DNA of 64,000 nucleotides. It comes from Toxoplasma gondii ME49 (Eukaryota > Apicomplexa > Conoidasida > Eucoccidiorida > Sarcocystidae). The translations under genes and the position numbers were made by a program. Positions 36,120 through 48,169 of this stretch are shown piece after piece; positions within the stretch are counted from its first letter, which is position 1; every line of letters begins with the position of its first letter. The notes beneath the pieces are model-generated. The model saw only the letters and a list, made by a program, of their open reading frames with translations. It searched no databases and was not told the DNA's origin. The stretch spans positions 1,056,954-1,120,953 of the forward strand of contig NC_031470.1 in NCBI RefSeq assembly GCF_000006565.2, given 5' to 3'.

Positions 36120-37759
36120 AAAGGTACAAGAACCTTTCAGCGATCAAGTCGCAGCTGCCCCGTTCAGAATTGACACAGTTTGATAGAGCCTGGGTTAGAA
36201 ACGTTCAACTGCACAAGAGAGCCAGAATGACTAGTTCGTTTCCTCAATACGCGACAAAAAACTGAGCCTGCAGGAGATATGCACTGCGAACGATGCGACG
36301 TTCAAGTGGCCATCAGCGGTTGAGAGGCACCTGGAGGCACGAATGTGGGGACCGCTGGCTGTGCACGACTTCTCTATTGAGACCCTACTGCAAATAACTA
36401 AAGATGGTTGGTTTCGTCTAACACTTTGGACGATACTATTTAATGTCCCTGCATCAGTTTTAGGTTAAACGTTCGTCAAAGAAACTGCAACGTCCCATGC
36501 CTGAATGTGTTCAATTAGTCTTCTAGATCATGTACGTGGCACCGTGACAATTTGTAGCATACCAAAGCACCACAAGCCGCTAGCGAAACTAGCATATCGG
36601 TGAGATCATCAACTCTCACCGCGAAGTCAACGGTCCAGCGATTCTCTCCGCAGGAGAACGCAATCAGGATGCAGCTCAAGGTTGTCGATGACTCTGCGGG
36701 ACTCCTCGATGCATTACAACTTGACCAGAGTGGCTAGAAACACGAAGGAAAAAGAAGACACATGAGGAAAAACACACTTGACCAAAATACCTTGCACATT
36801 TTCTACATAGAGACGACTTCCATAGCCGGTTCATCAAGCTACCACGTGTTTCACACACATGGTCTAATCTCGACAGGTAGACCTGTGGCCGCACAATTCG
36901 CCACCCTGATTGCGTGGAACCACTTAGTCTGCCCGGAATAGACTCGGGTACTGCGTGTCTGGTGGCAGCTGGCATGTGATGTACACAGGAGACGATAGAA
37001 CTATGAGGCCTTTCTGTTGGTTCAATCTTGTCGCTTTAATACGACCACGCATTCCGTTTGCACGTCCGTCAATGTGAAAACACAGACAGGTGCCGTTCTT
37101 TCCTTCATACGGAAAATGTGAGGGACAGCAGCGTCTGTCCAACTGCGTGATCAGGGGACCGCACATCCTCGCCAGCATTTCTGTGTTACTCTTGTTGTGT
37201 GATAACTGTCCTAAGTATTGGTGGATGATGTATTTAACGAACACCCGCGTGCCCAAACTGCATTTCTCCACCACTGAGAGCCAATTAGTTTGGTTGTACG
37301 CTGCTGATGCACGCTTAAGCAGCTCTATTAATTGTAGTAGCTCTTATTCACTACTTTGTAAATGTAACACGTACACCATCTCTTTCTTCTGAAGAGTTGA
37401 CCTGATAGAATGCTTTCTCGGGAAAGGACATGTAAAAGCTTCATCGGTGCGAAGAGTACACTTGAAACCCATAGTGTCACCAGCATACAGGAAGGTATTG
37501 GCAACTTTTGGCAGAAGTGCCTTTCTTTGCAGCAAACCAATTGTTTCATGTTCGTGCGTCAGGATAGCACTCACATCCAGTGGAAGCCACAAGACCTGGA
37601 CCTCCTGGCTAGCTAACATCTACAGCGTCGTCCAGTCTGCGAATGTGCGTTCAACAGCAATAGTGCTCTGCCAAGATTTTCTGTTTGGTCTTCAGTCAGT
37701 CCTTCACTTTCCTCCAGATCATCAGGGGCGGTATAGTCTCGTTGTTTCCTTCTCTTCGC
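36120..37759. other. Divergent intergenic region, about 1.6 kb
   Basis: This region separates the start of the RING gene (-) and of the secreted-protein gene (+), so it is a candidate bidirectional promoter. Short minus-strand frames near 36676-37274 lack splice support. No exon is called. Confidence 0.45.
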
Positions 37760-40616
37760 ATGGATTCCGATTCCGAAATGACAGTTCACTCCCACCCCGA
37801 AAAGGAATCAGTTCGTGTGCTACGACGAGTGTGTGTCGTGGTAGTTTCTTTGGGGTTTATGGTGACACCAGCATCATGTGCGACAGCACCGAATTTGCCG
37901 GAGCTGGGCGGACACAGGTTTCCCTATCGTTTTACAGCGGATGAGGCCTCGGTTCCTTCGGGTGGTCAGGCGCCTCTGACCGGACATTTCTCGGACTTCG
38001 CCAGCACCGGCTGCTCTTCATCTTTTTGTGGGTGGCCTATCGTCGGCGCATTTTCTACCGAACCAGAACCCGAACACAGACAACTTGGAGCATCTCATAT
38101 GCTAGGAAAGGTCATTGAAACTGCAGGCGTTGCTGCGAGTGATTTACTCCGACCACACCTAGGCGTCCTTGCAGCTGGTGTCAACAACTACTTTCCACAA
38201 GCTGTAGCATCCCTCTCGCCACGTCCTCTATCTGGTGGTTTTCGGCAGGATGACCCGAGTAACTATGCACTGCTGCAAGTGCTTCCTCCTCTTGTTCTGG
38301 GAGGCGGAGGAGAAACGGTTTCCTTTCCCCCAGTAGCCGGTACTTTTTCACGTTCACCCGGACTCTATCAGGACGATGTCGCTGACCTGTCACGTGGTCC
38401 TTTCATTTCCTCAACTTCCTCGGTCCATGAATCACTATCAGCGTCGTCGCCGGTCCTAAGTCGAGTAGCTGTCCTTAGGAACACGCTTCCAGCGGCTGCT
38501 GCTGTCATTCCGCGACCGCGAGCCTCCAGAGTTGAACTCGGTGATGAAGTATCAAGAACAGAACAGGACCTGCTCCATGGAAACTATAGTTTACATTCCA
38601 ACCAAGAAGTTGGCGACACAGTTTTTACGAAGGTGGATGACCAGCGTCCTGAAAACCCTACATCTCTGTCGACAGATGCCCGAGGAGCTCCGCAGCAAAA
38701 CAGTGAAGCCACTGGACTTGGACATCAGCCTGTAGGATATGTCCTCCAGCCAAATGTTGGTGACGACCTACGGAACGCCGTTTCAGGTGGGAAATGGGTG
38801 GAAGACAACAGTGTGGATGTGGTGAGAGAAGGGACGATGAAGCGACTGAAAAAAGAAATTGACGGAACAGCGGAGAAGCGGAAGGCTTCGTTGGCGAGCA
38901 AAGCAAATGAACCAGTAAGTCGCACTCAACGAATGAGTGGTCATTCCGGCTGCCGGTTGCTCAACAGCGGGAGCTGTATCATCCAGAGACGTTTAGTGGT
39001 TTTCTAACAAAGATCATGACCACACGCACTACAATCAACCACATGGATGCTGTTGTCAAACGCGGCGCATGCTGTTACCGAGGCCACCATGAACATTGCC
39101 CGGTTGATACATTCCCCTTCCCTTCACAGCGCATAACGCCTCCCTCGCGGTTCGCGTCGTTAGACAAAAGTTAGACAAAAAACATCCAAGGAACTCAAGC
39201 AGCCGTGTCAGGAAGGCATTGTATACACTAGGGTGCTCGTTATAGCTCATTTGGCATTTCCTATGCACAAAGCTCGCACACGTCACCGCATGTGTATGTT
39301 GAAACTCTATGAGGATGTGCCGTTACGCTCCCTCGGTTGATGGGTTTCTAATTCTCTGCAGCATACTCGAGCAGCGGAAGGTTTGGTGCCAATTCTCTTT
39401 AACCCGGATGTCGCAAATGCAGCTGCAGCAGGGTTGATGATCGAATGTAAGAATCCTGTGCTGTCTGTGCCGCTTGGTGGATCCGTCACACTGCATCTTC
39501 GTGGGCTTGACAACGACATCTACCAGATTTTTCTCTCTGGAGTTATGTCGAGCAAACAAGACATAGAGCTAGATGTGTGGAATTCAGCTGGCATCTACTA
39601 CGAGGACGAAACACTTGCGCAATGTCAAGAGCTAGGCACGTCCAAACTGAAATTTTTCATTGCAGGAAAACCCCAGTACGAGTTGATTCCCAAAGTTATC
39701 TACTTTTGTTCTGCCACCATCGGTACGCTTCCTGAGTCATTATACAGACCCTTGCGGCCTTATCCCTTACAACATGTGCGGCCCCTTGACAGAAGTGTAA
39801 CCACAGTACCAAAGCAAAATCGAATAAGCTAGGCCATGCATTGTAGTTGTCACATTATAACTGGATATTTTTCTGCACAAAACATCCTCGATCCAGAACT
39901 GTACCACTCAAGTCGAATAAACGGCAGCTAACGACAAGCTGGATCGTTACACTGCAGAGGTGCCTGCAGCATGTGGCTAAGTTTAGATGAACGTCTAACG
40001 TCCTAAGAGTATGAGCATGCCGAGGAACTCATGACATCACAACCGATAAGCTTCTTTTTAGTAACAAGACAGCAGCAGGCGAAACGAGAGTGTGTGGCGT
40101 ATACATGTTTTGGTCCAGATATGCTTACGTTGTCCAGCAGCTTCAGTGTGCCTCTCGCCGCACACATGCACACTCCTGTTGTTCATGGTTCGTTAATTTG
40201 TCGACGGCAGCTATCACTCTCATGCGCCATAGTATTTGCCGTTTTTAGCTGCTGCTTGTTACTGTGGTGATGGCGGTTGTCACTCCCATACGCCAAATTA
40301 TTTGCAATCTTGGGTTGTTGCAGTTGCTTTTGCGCACCCTGCACCGATGTCACTGTGGAAATTAATCACAGAAACATTCGGCGAATCTGAAATTCCCGCC
40401 TCAGTTCCCTCCCGTTCCGAATGCCTTTTTTCGAGAGCAGGGGCCCGCTTTATTGTGGAAAAATTGGTTGCTGTGTTGCCTTTGCAGTTTGTATCCCAAA
40501 CCAGTCCTGGAAGGCTCCTTTCTACGGACACATGTCTGACGACGACAGGCTATATCTTCAAAGGGCAATCAGTAGTCAGTAATATACAAGGCCAGTTTGC
40601 TGATGTAAACGAGTGA
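37760..40616 (+). CDS. Secreted protein of unknown function, three exons
   Basis: Exons 37760-38914, 39362-39722 and 40324-40616 join in phase (0, then 1) and give 602 residues. The ATG at 37760 is the first in frame. A basic n-region of about 22 residues is followed by RRVCVVVVSLGFMVTPASCA, a good signal-peptide core with a cleavage site after SCA. Residues about 40-385 are Ser-, Pro- and Gly-rich with few cysteines. The C-terminal 215 residues are more compact and beta-rich in look. They carry spaced cysteines (IECKNPVLSVPLGG, LAQCQELG, IYFCSATI, SECLFS, TDTCLTTTGY). There is no C-terminal membrane helix or ER-retention signal. A secretory-organelle protein (dense granule, microneme or rhoptry) or a surface protein is an inference; I see no named domain. 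The resemblance of the cysteine spacing to surface-antigen folds is weak. Confidence 0.75.
39160..39181. repeat. Short tandem direct repeat
   Basis: The decamer-like unit GTTAGACAAAA occurs twice in a row in the first intron region of the secreted-protein gene. It is a minor slippage or duplication product. Confidence 0.7.
40205..40325 (+). repeat. Imperfect duplication of about 66 bases before an exon
   Basis: Two diverged copies can be aligned by eye. One begins GGCAGCTATCACTCTCATGC near 40206 and the other GGCGGTTGTCACTCCCATAC near 40272. Both run through a TATTTGC or TTATTTGC block and end in a TGCTGC or TTGTTGC segment. The second copy carries the splice acceptor of the last exon of the secreted-protein gene at 40323. 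It looks like an old tandem duplication at an intron end. Confidence 0.55.
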
Positions 40617-41818
40617 TTCGCGAGCATTCACCGGCCTCGGAAGCCCCAAGACGTCGTACAGCATCTTGCATTCTTGTTCCCTCCACCGCTTGACCCATGC
40701 ATCTTTGTAAGCTGTGGAAACCAGCAGATATCAAGTCATCTTACGTCGTTTTGATGTGTATCATTATCTATCGCACTCTGAAATTCCAATGAAATTTGTC
40801 TTACTCGACCCTTGCATGGCTCGCCTGCAGACAGGACCCCCGGTACTGTTGCATCGGCAGCATGGTGAGACGAGTTGACACTTTTTACCCATCCACACCA
40901 AGCCACTGTGGCTACCATAGAAACGAAAGGGAGCATGACTGAGTCCGGCAGTCGGTGTTGAATATTTATGTATCGCAACAGCTTGTGCCAAGGCAGACAG
41001 TTGTGGCACCCGAATCCGACTACTTCAACCGCAGCAGATGCGGTGTCACTTCTAGAGATGGTGAACGGCTAACAACAGTTCCATCATATCATTGTTAAAA
41101 ATACGTACTACTTCCGTTGCAGAATGCAATAAAAAAGCGTGAGACGAATGCGGCAGCACCGTCAAACTAGACGCTACGTCGAGGCGGGTTTTACGGCAAC
41201 GGCACATGTGGCAGCTGTGCTGGACGACGAAACAGGGGCGGGCCATCTTTTCTCCTGTCACTATTTTTGCGAGAGACTAGAGTCATTATGCTACTTATGT
41301 CCTGGAGCTGTATGTTGCAGTCAGTTGTGACGGTAAAGGCTGCATGATCAAGCAGGTCCAGTCCTGTTGCTGTTGCCTTTTCCCAGTGCCATTCAATGCA
41401 GCTCGGCTTCTTTTCCTTAACAGGCCGTCCGGTGGCATCACACTTGGTTCGTACAACCTCCAAATGAGCACGAATGAGCAATCCTCTGTCCACTATACGG
41501 ACTGTTTTTCCCTTGCTGTTCTTGCATCTGCGGCGTTTTTTGCCGATTCGCACGGATTACATTTTACAAATTCCGTTCTGCGCGGCAGACTGACTGAATC
41601 GAAGGCCTAGTGAGAGCACAACGTGTGCGACCAAGAGTCTCAGTCAACCCCCACTGAGTATATGGGGTTATCGCGTAGCCGCCTTTCCACTCGTACGGCG
41701 GCGACGTTTTTTTAGATAATCTTCTGGTGAGCAGCCTTGCAATGCACGCGTGCGGTATATGAGTCGGTGTCTACGAGCCTCTGTGTACCAGAGGTATAAT
41801 TGTGACACTTTTCTATCA
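40617..41818. other. Intergenic region, about 1.2 kb
   Basis: This stretch separates two plus-strand genes. It holds the 3' UTR of the secreted-protein gene and the promoter of the Get2-like gene. The minus-strand frame at 41191-41553 has no supporting motif or splice structure. Confidence 0.45.
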
Positions 41819-43276
41819 ATGGAGGCCTCTGCAAGTGACATTTCGGCTACTGCCTCCGCAGAAAGGCTTCGCCTACGAGCCGAGGCTCGCCAGCGGCGAC
41901 TTCTGGAAGCAGAGGCTGCCCGCCGTATGCACGTTGTCACTGGGACCCCGGTGCAGTGGAAGACCCCAACCAGCAGCACTGATCTCCGAGAAGGTGTGAG
42001 GGACACAACCGTGGTGCTGGAGCAGAATTCACTGAATGTTCTGGATAGTTCAGGTGGTCCCCAAAATTCAGGGAACGTGGGACCTTCCGTGGCTGACCCA
42101 GATGGTAGGGAACTTCCTGGCGGTAAACGCGATAATCGATGCCAGTGGGGCCTACCCTCTGACAAAACCATTTCTGCAGTAAACTCCCGAGAATTGTTCA
42201 GTCAATGTAAACAGGCAGAGATGAACCGAGGACCTACAGAGCTGATAGGCGTGTCCGAGTCTTCGACGGGGAAAACGGTGCGGGCGAGAGTCAATCAGGT
42301 TGCCGTGGCGGAAGCCCCGTCAGACGGTCCGGCAGGAAACAAGAGAGAGATTACAAATTTAGTCTCTTCGATGCCTGTTTACGCAGCCCATGCCACAACG
42401 GCTGCTGCGGTTGGGCAGAGCTCTTGTTCCGGCGGTTTTACATCCAGTAGTGTCTCACAAGTAGTCGGTACAAGCGTCGAAGGCTCCTTCCCCCACGCTC
42501 AACAGCATGACCGACTCTCCGGGAGCCTCAAGAAACAAGACACTCGTAACGGTTTGTCCCGAACCGAGCAACGGAAGCATTCGGTTCTCTGGTTTGTTCC
42601 CTTTATCCGTTTTTCTGCTTTGGCGAGCAGGTTTGTCAAGTGGTTGGTCAGGTGGCAAAACCACCTGCAACGTCTTCGATGGCTGCAGCTTGTACTTAAC
42701 CTCGTTATAGCGACAGCCTGGGCCTCTTTTCCGCCACCTTCCTCGTCTGTTGGCCCCTCTTCGTTGTCCTCTGTATCACAACAATCTGGCCGAGACAAGA
42801 CGGAGGCGGCTGCCTGGACGTCCGAGGTTTTGCCGTCGCGGCGTTCATTCCGTAGCACACTACCTGAAAAGCTCCAAGAGTGGGTGCAGTTTGTCGTATG
42901 GCAGCCACTGCTTTGGGTGGTCGTCTCTTCTGTTGTCCTTCTTATTGCTGAACACAGTAGGGAGCTCGACACCTGGCTGGAGCGCAGACGGCAGGGACAA
43001 GACAAGCAAGAGCGACAAGGACACGGGAGAAAATCAATGCAGTGGGAAGAGGGCGAGGACGGCGAAGGAAACTCCGACGAACTTTTAGGCCGCGCGATGG
43101 TCTGGCTGTCTCGCGTGTTACTCGTAATGAAATTGGGTTCCGCTATTTTAGAAGTCTTGAGGCAGGTTGCAGTGTTTGTTGCCATGTACTGTTGCATGCG
43201 TTATGGCCTTACCTGGTTTGCCACTGTTCTTGAGTGTCCATCGGGTGTGAATTCCTCTTTCCATGATAGGCCGTAG
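41819..43276 (+). CDS. Candidate Get2/CAML-type receptor for tail-anchored proteins
   Basis: One exon encodes 485 residues. The ATG at 41819 has a strong context (ATCAATGGA); another ATG in frame at 41759 would add 20 residues. Residues 15-42 hold the signature seen at the N-terminus of yeast Get2 and animal CAML: a basic helix (RLRAEARQRRLLEAEAARR) followed by MHVVTG, comparable with the RAELRRRKLL and RIMG elements of CAML. This element binds the Get3 ATPase in those families. A long Ser-rich linker follows. Three hydrophobic segments then sit near the C-terminus at about 286-302, 358-378 and 445-470, the number and place expected for Get2/CAML. It would act in the ER membrane, receiving tail-anchored proteins from Get3 with a Get1-like partner. 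The linker is much longer than in yeast. The assignment rests on layout and a short motif. Confidence 0.65.
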   Translation: MEASASDISATASAERLRLRAEARQRRLLEAEAARRMHVVTGTPVQWKTPTSSTDLREGVRDTTVVLEQNSLNVLDSSGGPQNSGNVGPSVADPDGRELPGGKRDNRCQWGLPSDKTISAVNSRELFSQCKQAEMNRGPTELIGVSESSTGKTVRARVNQVAVAEAPSDGPAGNKREITNLVSSMPVYAAHATTAAAVGQSSCSGGFTSSSVSQVVGTSVEGSFPHAQQHDRLSGSLKKQDTRNGLSRTEQRKHSVLWFVPFIRFSALASRFVKWLVRWQNHLQRLRWLQLVLNLVIATAWASFPPPSSSVGPSSLSSVSQQSGRDKTEAAAWTSEVLPSRRSFRSTLPEKLQEWVQFVVWQPLLWVVVSSVVLLIAEHSRELDTWLERRRQGQDKQERQGHGRKSMQWEEGEDGEGNSDELLGRAMVWLSRVLLVMKLGSAILEVLRQVAVFVAMYCCMRYGLTWFATVLECPSGVNSSFHDRP

Positions 43277-44944
43277 AGAGTGGCAGCCACGTAGCTGCGT
43301 TCGTAGGCACTGAGAGGCACAGTTCGTGACTGACGTTTCTGAGCAAGCAAACCTAGCCGGCTACGAGGCAAAACGTTGTGTTTTGCTGCTGTGCTGCACG
43401 AGACGTGGGCAGCCAGTGAATTACTTTGCTCGCTTGCGCTCCTGTAGCTCGAGAGTCCCTGCCCGCGGGAAAAGCTTGTCGCACATGTTGCTTGGCTCCT
43501 TATCTCGGCCTTCCCATGAAATCCCTCTCTGCCACCAGCCCAACAGAACAACTGGATAGTCCTGTCACTTTCCATCAATCAACGTGAAAATTCTCATTCT
43601 CAACAGCAAGGTCCAGCAACAGGAAAAGTGCATGAACTCAGCTGTAGGTCGAAAAATAAACAACGGTGCTTGCCTTGATGGTCTACCATGATTCGCAGTT
43701 CCGCGAGTTTAAGCGACTTGGGGATGCGCATTTCGAATCGCTCCATTGGATTCAGGTGTTTTCGTGGCTGGATTAGCCCACTTTACCTGGAGTTTGCCCA
43801 TTAACCTGCCGCTGCATTTTTGTTTGGACGACACCAAGCGATGCACATGAGCCCTGCGCTGTTCGCTACTGGATCGTGGTGAACCCCGTTATGCGTCTCG
43901 TACTTTCAAGGAGCACTTCCTGTCAGAACCACTACATTTTCGTAACAGGGTTATTCTTGTTTACAATCCGCGTGGCGATCTGTATGGTGCGACGCGTGGT
44001 TTTTACATCTCCCTCATAAGTGTGAATCCCAATCGTGGCGATAGCACACTTTTTGGTCCAAATAGCAAATTGGCTGAGCGTTCAGTGTCGAAGGAACGTA
44101 GGTACCCACTGGTCCTTTTCAGCTACCAATCTACCACAAAAGCAGAAGCAGCGGTCAATCTCACACAATTTGCTCCGCACACACCTCTTTTAAGCACGCG
44201 TTATAGCTCTCTTGTGATCTAGTTGAGGCTCGCTTTTTGACATGAATACGCATTCCCTGAGTTTGTATCTGGCCGTGTTTTTGACATGTGATTGGGGCCC
44301 GCTTCGACATATTGATCGCGGCATTAGCAGACCTTATTGAACATCGTCTCCCATCAGCTCGTCGCCACGCTTGTACGGCAGTGGTTGTGACAGTGACGCG
44401 AGTGAAAGAAAGTGGGGGGAGGGGATAGCGCAACGTACGCGTTTCGCGCGACCACGAGGCTCTCCCAGTCAAGACAGCGTCTCGGCGGGGTCCCAGGTGC
44501 AAATCGTCGTGATGATTTCAAACGGTAAAATGACAACAAATGAGGAGACACAGCTCAGGGCGTTCACCGATGGAGTCTCGCGTGAACGGGCATATTAAAT
44601 CGTGTGCTACTCGCACACCGCTGGGCATAATCGGTATCTACCTACGCCGAAGTTTACACAGGTCCTTCAAAACTGTGGTTTGATGCACCGCGACGAAAAG
44701 CTGATGGATTCGGCGACGCACGCCGTGCTTCGTTGTGCGGCGGCAACATGGTACATCCGAGACTAAAGTAACTAGTGTTCGGGTATTGGCGGGCTCTAAA
44801 AAGATTGTTGTCACTTGTTCTTTTTTGGAGACGCATGCACCACTTAGACGGAACCTTCTGCTGCATGAACAGTGCTGTTTCAGTTCACAGTCAACTCGAG
44901 TCTTTTTGTTGCACCAACCAGACTTGCACTATCAAGAGTTCATC
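43277..44944. other. Intergenic region, about 1.7 kb
   Basis: This stretch lies between the Get2-like gene and the SPEC3/Stum-like gene, both on the plus strand. I see no exon with coding character. It should contain the 3' UTR of the former and the promoter of the latter. Confidence 0.45.
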
Positions 44945-45688
44945 ATGTGCGACGCGGATAACTGCTGCTGTGGAGTAAGCAGGCGCCAGGATATGTACAG
45001 CGATGACAGGGTGACGTATAACTGTTTTTCAGCCACGGTTTTTGATTTCATCTCAGATACCGCCGCTAGCAGTGGCAAGTCTGCATTCGCCGTCGTACGC
45101 AAGGCACATCAAAGCGCTTGTATCGGGTCACTACCGTTTCAATATAATCTAGACTTGAAATACAGCGTACAGGAAGGTTGCCTTACAAGGAATCAGGTGC
45201 TGCACAGGACATTGTCTCGACTCAGCTTACTATGCATGATAACATTTACTAAAGGTGTTCGGGTGCATTCTTCCCCTATCCTGGCGGTTTGAAGCAAAAG
45301 GCTCTCGAACACATTATTGCTCTTAAACTGGATGTGTTTCTGTCTTACCTGTTAACAGGTTCCTCCACCAAGAAATAGCCACGACTCTGTTATGCTGCTT
45401 GCTGGAGGCATAATCAATTTGGTCTTTCCCCTTGGGATTGGCACTCTCATTGCTGGCTGCGGAATGAACAGCGGGCATCTTCTCTGGACAGGCGTATTTC
45501 AGTTGATTTGTTCTCTGCTTATTTTCGGAACAATCTGGAGCTTCATATATGGAATCCTGATGGTTGTGGTATCCACTCAAGCTCCTAAGGAAGCGACATC
45601 GCAGCAGGTAGCCGCAGTAGAAGTATCCGCGCCAATTTCAGCGGCACATGCTGTGCACCCTCCTCCAGCCCCTCCTCTCGCTCCTTGA
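44945..45688 (+). CDS. Small two-helix membrane protein, SPEC3/Stum-like
   Basis: Exon 44945-44974 encodes MCDADNCCCG and joins in phase 0 to exon 45359-45688, giving 119 residues. The donor is GTAAGC and the acceptor TTAACAG. Two hydrophobic segments follow: about residues 22-45, with INLVFPLGIGTLIAG, and about 50-75, with GVFQLICSLLIFGTIWSFIYG. The pattern N-x3-P-x-G-x-G-T in the first helix and Q-x8-G-x-I/W-S-x3-G in the second matches the layout of the SPEC3/Stum family of animals, whose Drosophila member is involved in mechanosensing in sensory neurons. The N-terminal cysteine cluster could be S-acylated. The tail is Ala-, Pro- and His-containing and low in complexity. Homology to SPEC3/Stum is by eye and moderate; a tetraspan-like or proteolipid protein is the alternative. 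An additional small exon between the two cannot be excluded. Confidence 0.65.
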
Positions 45689-48169
45689 TCCATCGCGAAC
45701 CGGCGCACGCTGCGCCTGGAAATGCTTCATTTTCGTTATGAGAAGCAGCAACATGATGCTCTATTTTGACGACGTTGGTTTTCTGTTACCGTGTGCTGCC
45801 CGGCTGTAGAGAGATTCGTCCATGTGTTGAAGAGAGGTTTATTGAGACCTCCGCTGAAGGAGGATAGGCACTCTCTCGGATTCTGTATCCATAAAGGTGC
45901 CTCGGCTCTGCTGGAGATCCAGGCAAGTTCATCGTTGTTTCGCTCCCTCTTCTATTTCCAGGGGCTTGAGCACGACTCGCTTGCAAAACAAGCCTATTCC
46001 TCGTAGCCGTGCTGCTGAGTGCATGTGATGCTGCCATGAACTCTCGGGGGACACATAAGAGATGTGATGCTATGTTTAAAGCTGTTTCTCAATCGTTTCT
46101 CGTGTCGCTATTTGGTGCCACGTAGTGCGCAAACCCTGTCCTTTTGGACTTGGTTAGAAACACCCCCCGGCGACGTGTGCACTGGCTTGGCCGCGCCACG
46201 GCAGAACCACTTTAATTGCCAATGAAAGGCAAAGCAAAAGGTGGAATGGCATTCCTTTTCTTCCGTAGCATGTATTTTTGACCCGGGTGCCATCGGATAA
46301 CGCCAAATATGAATGTGCTTCAGGTCGTGAGCTGAGCCAATCGGAATGTTTTGTCACTTAGGTTTCACGTTTTTCTACGCAGGATACATGACAAGACTAC
46401 GCGTGAGCAAGTTTCCAGGTTGAAATTGATCACGTAGGCTGGGCAAGCACGATCTGATGTAGGTGTACTTATGTGCGGTGTACTCAGGCGTAGACTCATT
46501 TATGCCGAGTGCTGTGGAAACCAGGAAAACAATAGAACATGGACCTTTTAAAGAACGATATCCAATATTCTAAACCATTAGTCCACATCGTAGTGCATAC
46601 TCCCTTATCAACCCCTATCAATGATCCATTCTCAGAGATCATAACTCCTAGTACGATGCTACCGGTCATATTAGCACCTGAGTACTAGTCGTGTCTTCAG
46701 GTTGGAGCACCAGGGCTGAAACGGACGTTCAGAACAGTAATAGCTGATGCCTCGCTTGGCGTCCCGGTCGTCCTTATTTGCATTCAAAGCAAAGCGCCGC
46801 AAGTTCCGGGCTCCAGGCCTGCAGAGCGAGTAGGGGTACATGAAGTTGCACCTATGAAACACTACGTCATCCCTTAACTCGTTTCATCTCTATTGGAATA
46901 GGTTTTGAAGTTTGTCACTGTACATGCGCTGAGCCCAGTCATCGCAGAAGGGCAATGATTCACCTTTATGGACTACTGTGCCCTCTTGATAACAGGAACG
47001 ACCCGTCAACAGCACACGCCAGGCACAAGCTGCGGAGCGGTGGTTTCAGTGAAGTGCTGCTACAAACGTAGCTTGCGCTGCTCATTCAGGCCGTGCCACG
47101 CCCAGGGTAGAGTGCCCGCTGAGGCCACCTATACCTCATGATACTGTTTTCCTTCCCTTCCCCTTCCATAAGAGAGCTCTTCCCAAATGCCAACAATGTT
47201 AAGACCATCCAAGAGTTGATTATGTCGATATGCGCATACGAGTTGATGCTCGCAGCTCCATCGTGCTGGCACCATTAATCTCTGAAAATCTCTTCTTCAC
47301 CAAGTGGCAATAAAACGAAGCTAGAAACGTATGTCGAAAACATCTATTTTTGCGGGAGAACGAGGCTGCATGACACCTGGAATCAGGGGTTGACGACTAC
47401 TGTGACTCGTTCGTCTTGAGCACCGGCGGCTTGGCGCTCAGATATGTTTTTTTCCAATCCTGTGTGCAGACGATATAAAACGCTGCGCAGCTGATCGCTT
47501 TCCACTAGGAGTGGGTTTTCCTAGTGCAGCAGGTGGCACTTCATCTCCAGTTTCCTATGCGACACAAATCACCTCTCGTCACTCCAAATATCACATCTTG
47601 AACATCTGCTCTCCCTCCCCACCTCCCTAAACTCCTTTCAATCCGCTCGCGACAAGACTTGAGGACAACGAAGCAGAAGACAAAGAAGCACACACGGGAA
47701 GGCACTCGCACGATGCTGGTGTCGACCATGTAGGATACCGTTTTCCTGGGCATATACTGCTCTCGTGGCATCAATTTGAGGGTATATTGCCCGCACCGAC
47801 AAACTACACAGAGTTCCCCACATACGCCACACGCACGCTCCCTGCTAGGGAGGCTCACTAGCTTGTTCAACGGCCTGGCAAATGTGCCAGAAACAGAAAT
47901 GACGAAACAATCTGCCTCTCTGCGAGACAAGCACACATGATGAACGAATCAAGTCCTGAATGAGGGAAATCAAAACTGATTCCCGGCGTCCGGTGGGGTA
48001 AAAAACGACACATGAGTATCAGTAACTAGACAAACACGATAGAGTAGACTCTACGCTCTCTCGTGAGCGAAATGAACACCGCCTTGATTGTATGACGGAT
48101 ACCTGGACATAGATGATTTTCCATCAGTGACGGACACATTGTTATTTGCTCGAAAAATGCTCCATTACT
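45689..48169. other. Convergent intergenic region, about 2.5 kb
   Basis: This region lies between the 3' ends of the SPEC3/Stum-like gene (+) and the transporter gene (-). The minus-strand frame at 47541-47936 has no splice partner in phase and no domain. I call nothing here. Confidence 0.45.

Noticed and set aside
47541..47936. 131-codon minus-strand frame downstream of the transporter gene
   Set aside because: It has a hydrophobic patch but no splice partner in phase with the transporter, whose last exon ends in a clear stop at 48170.
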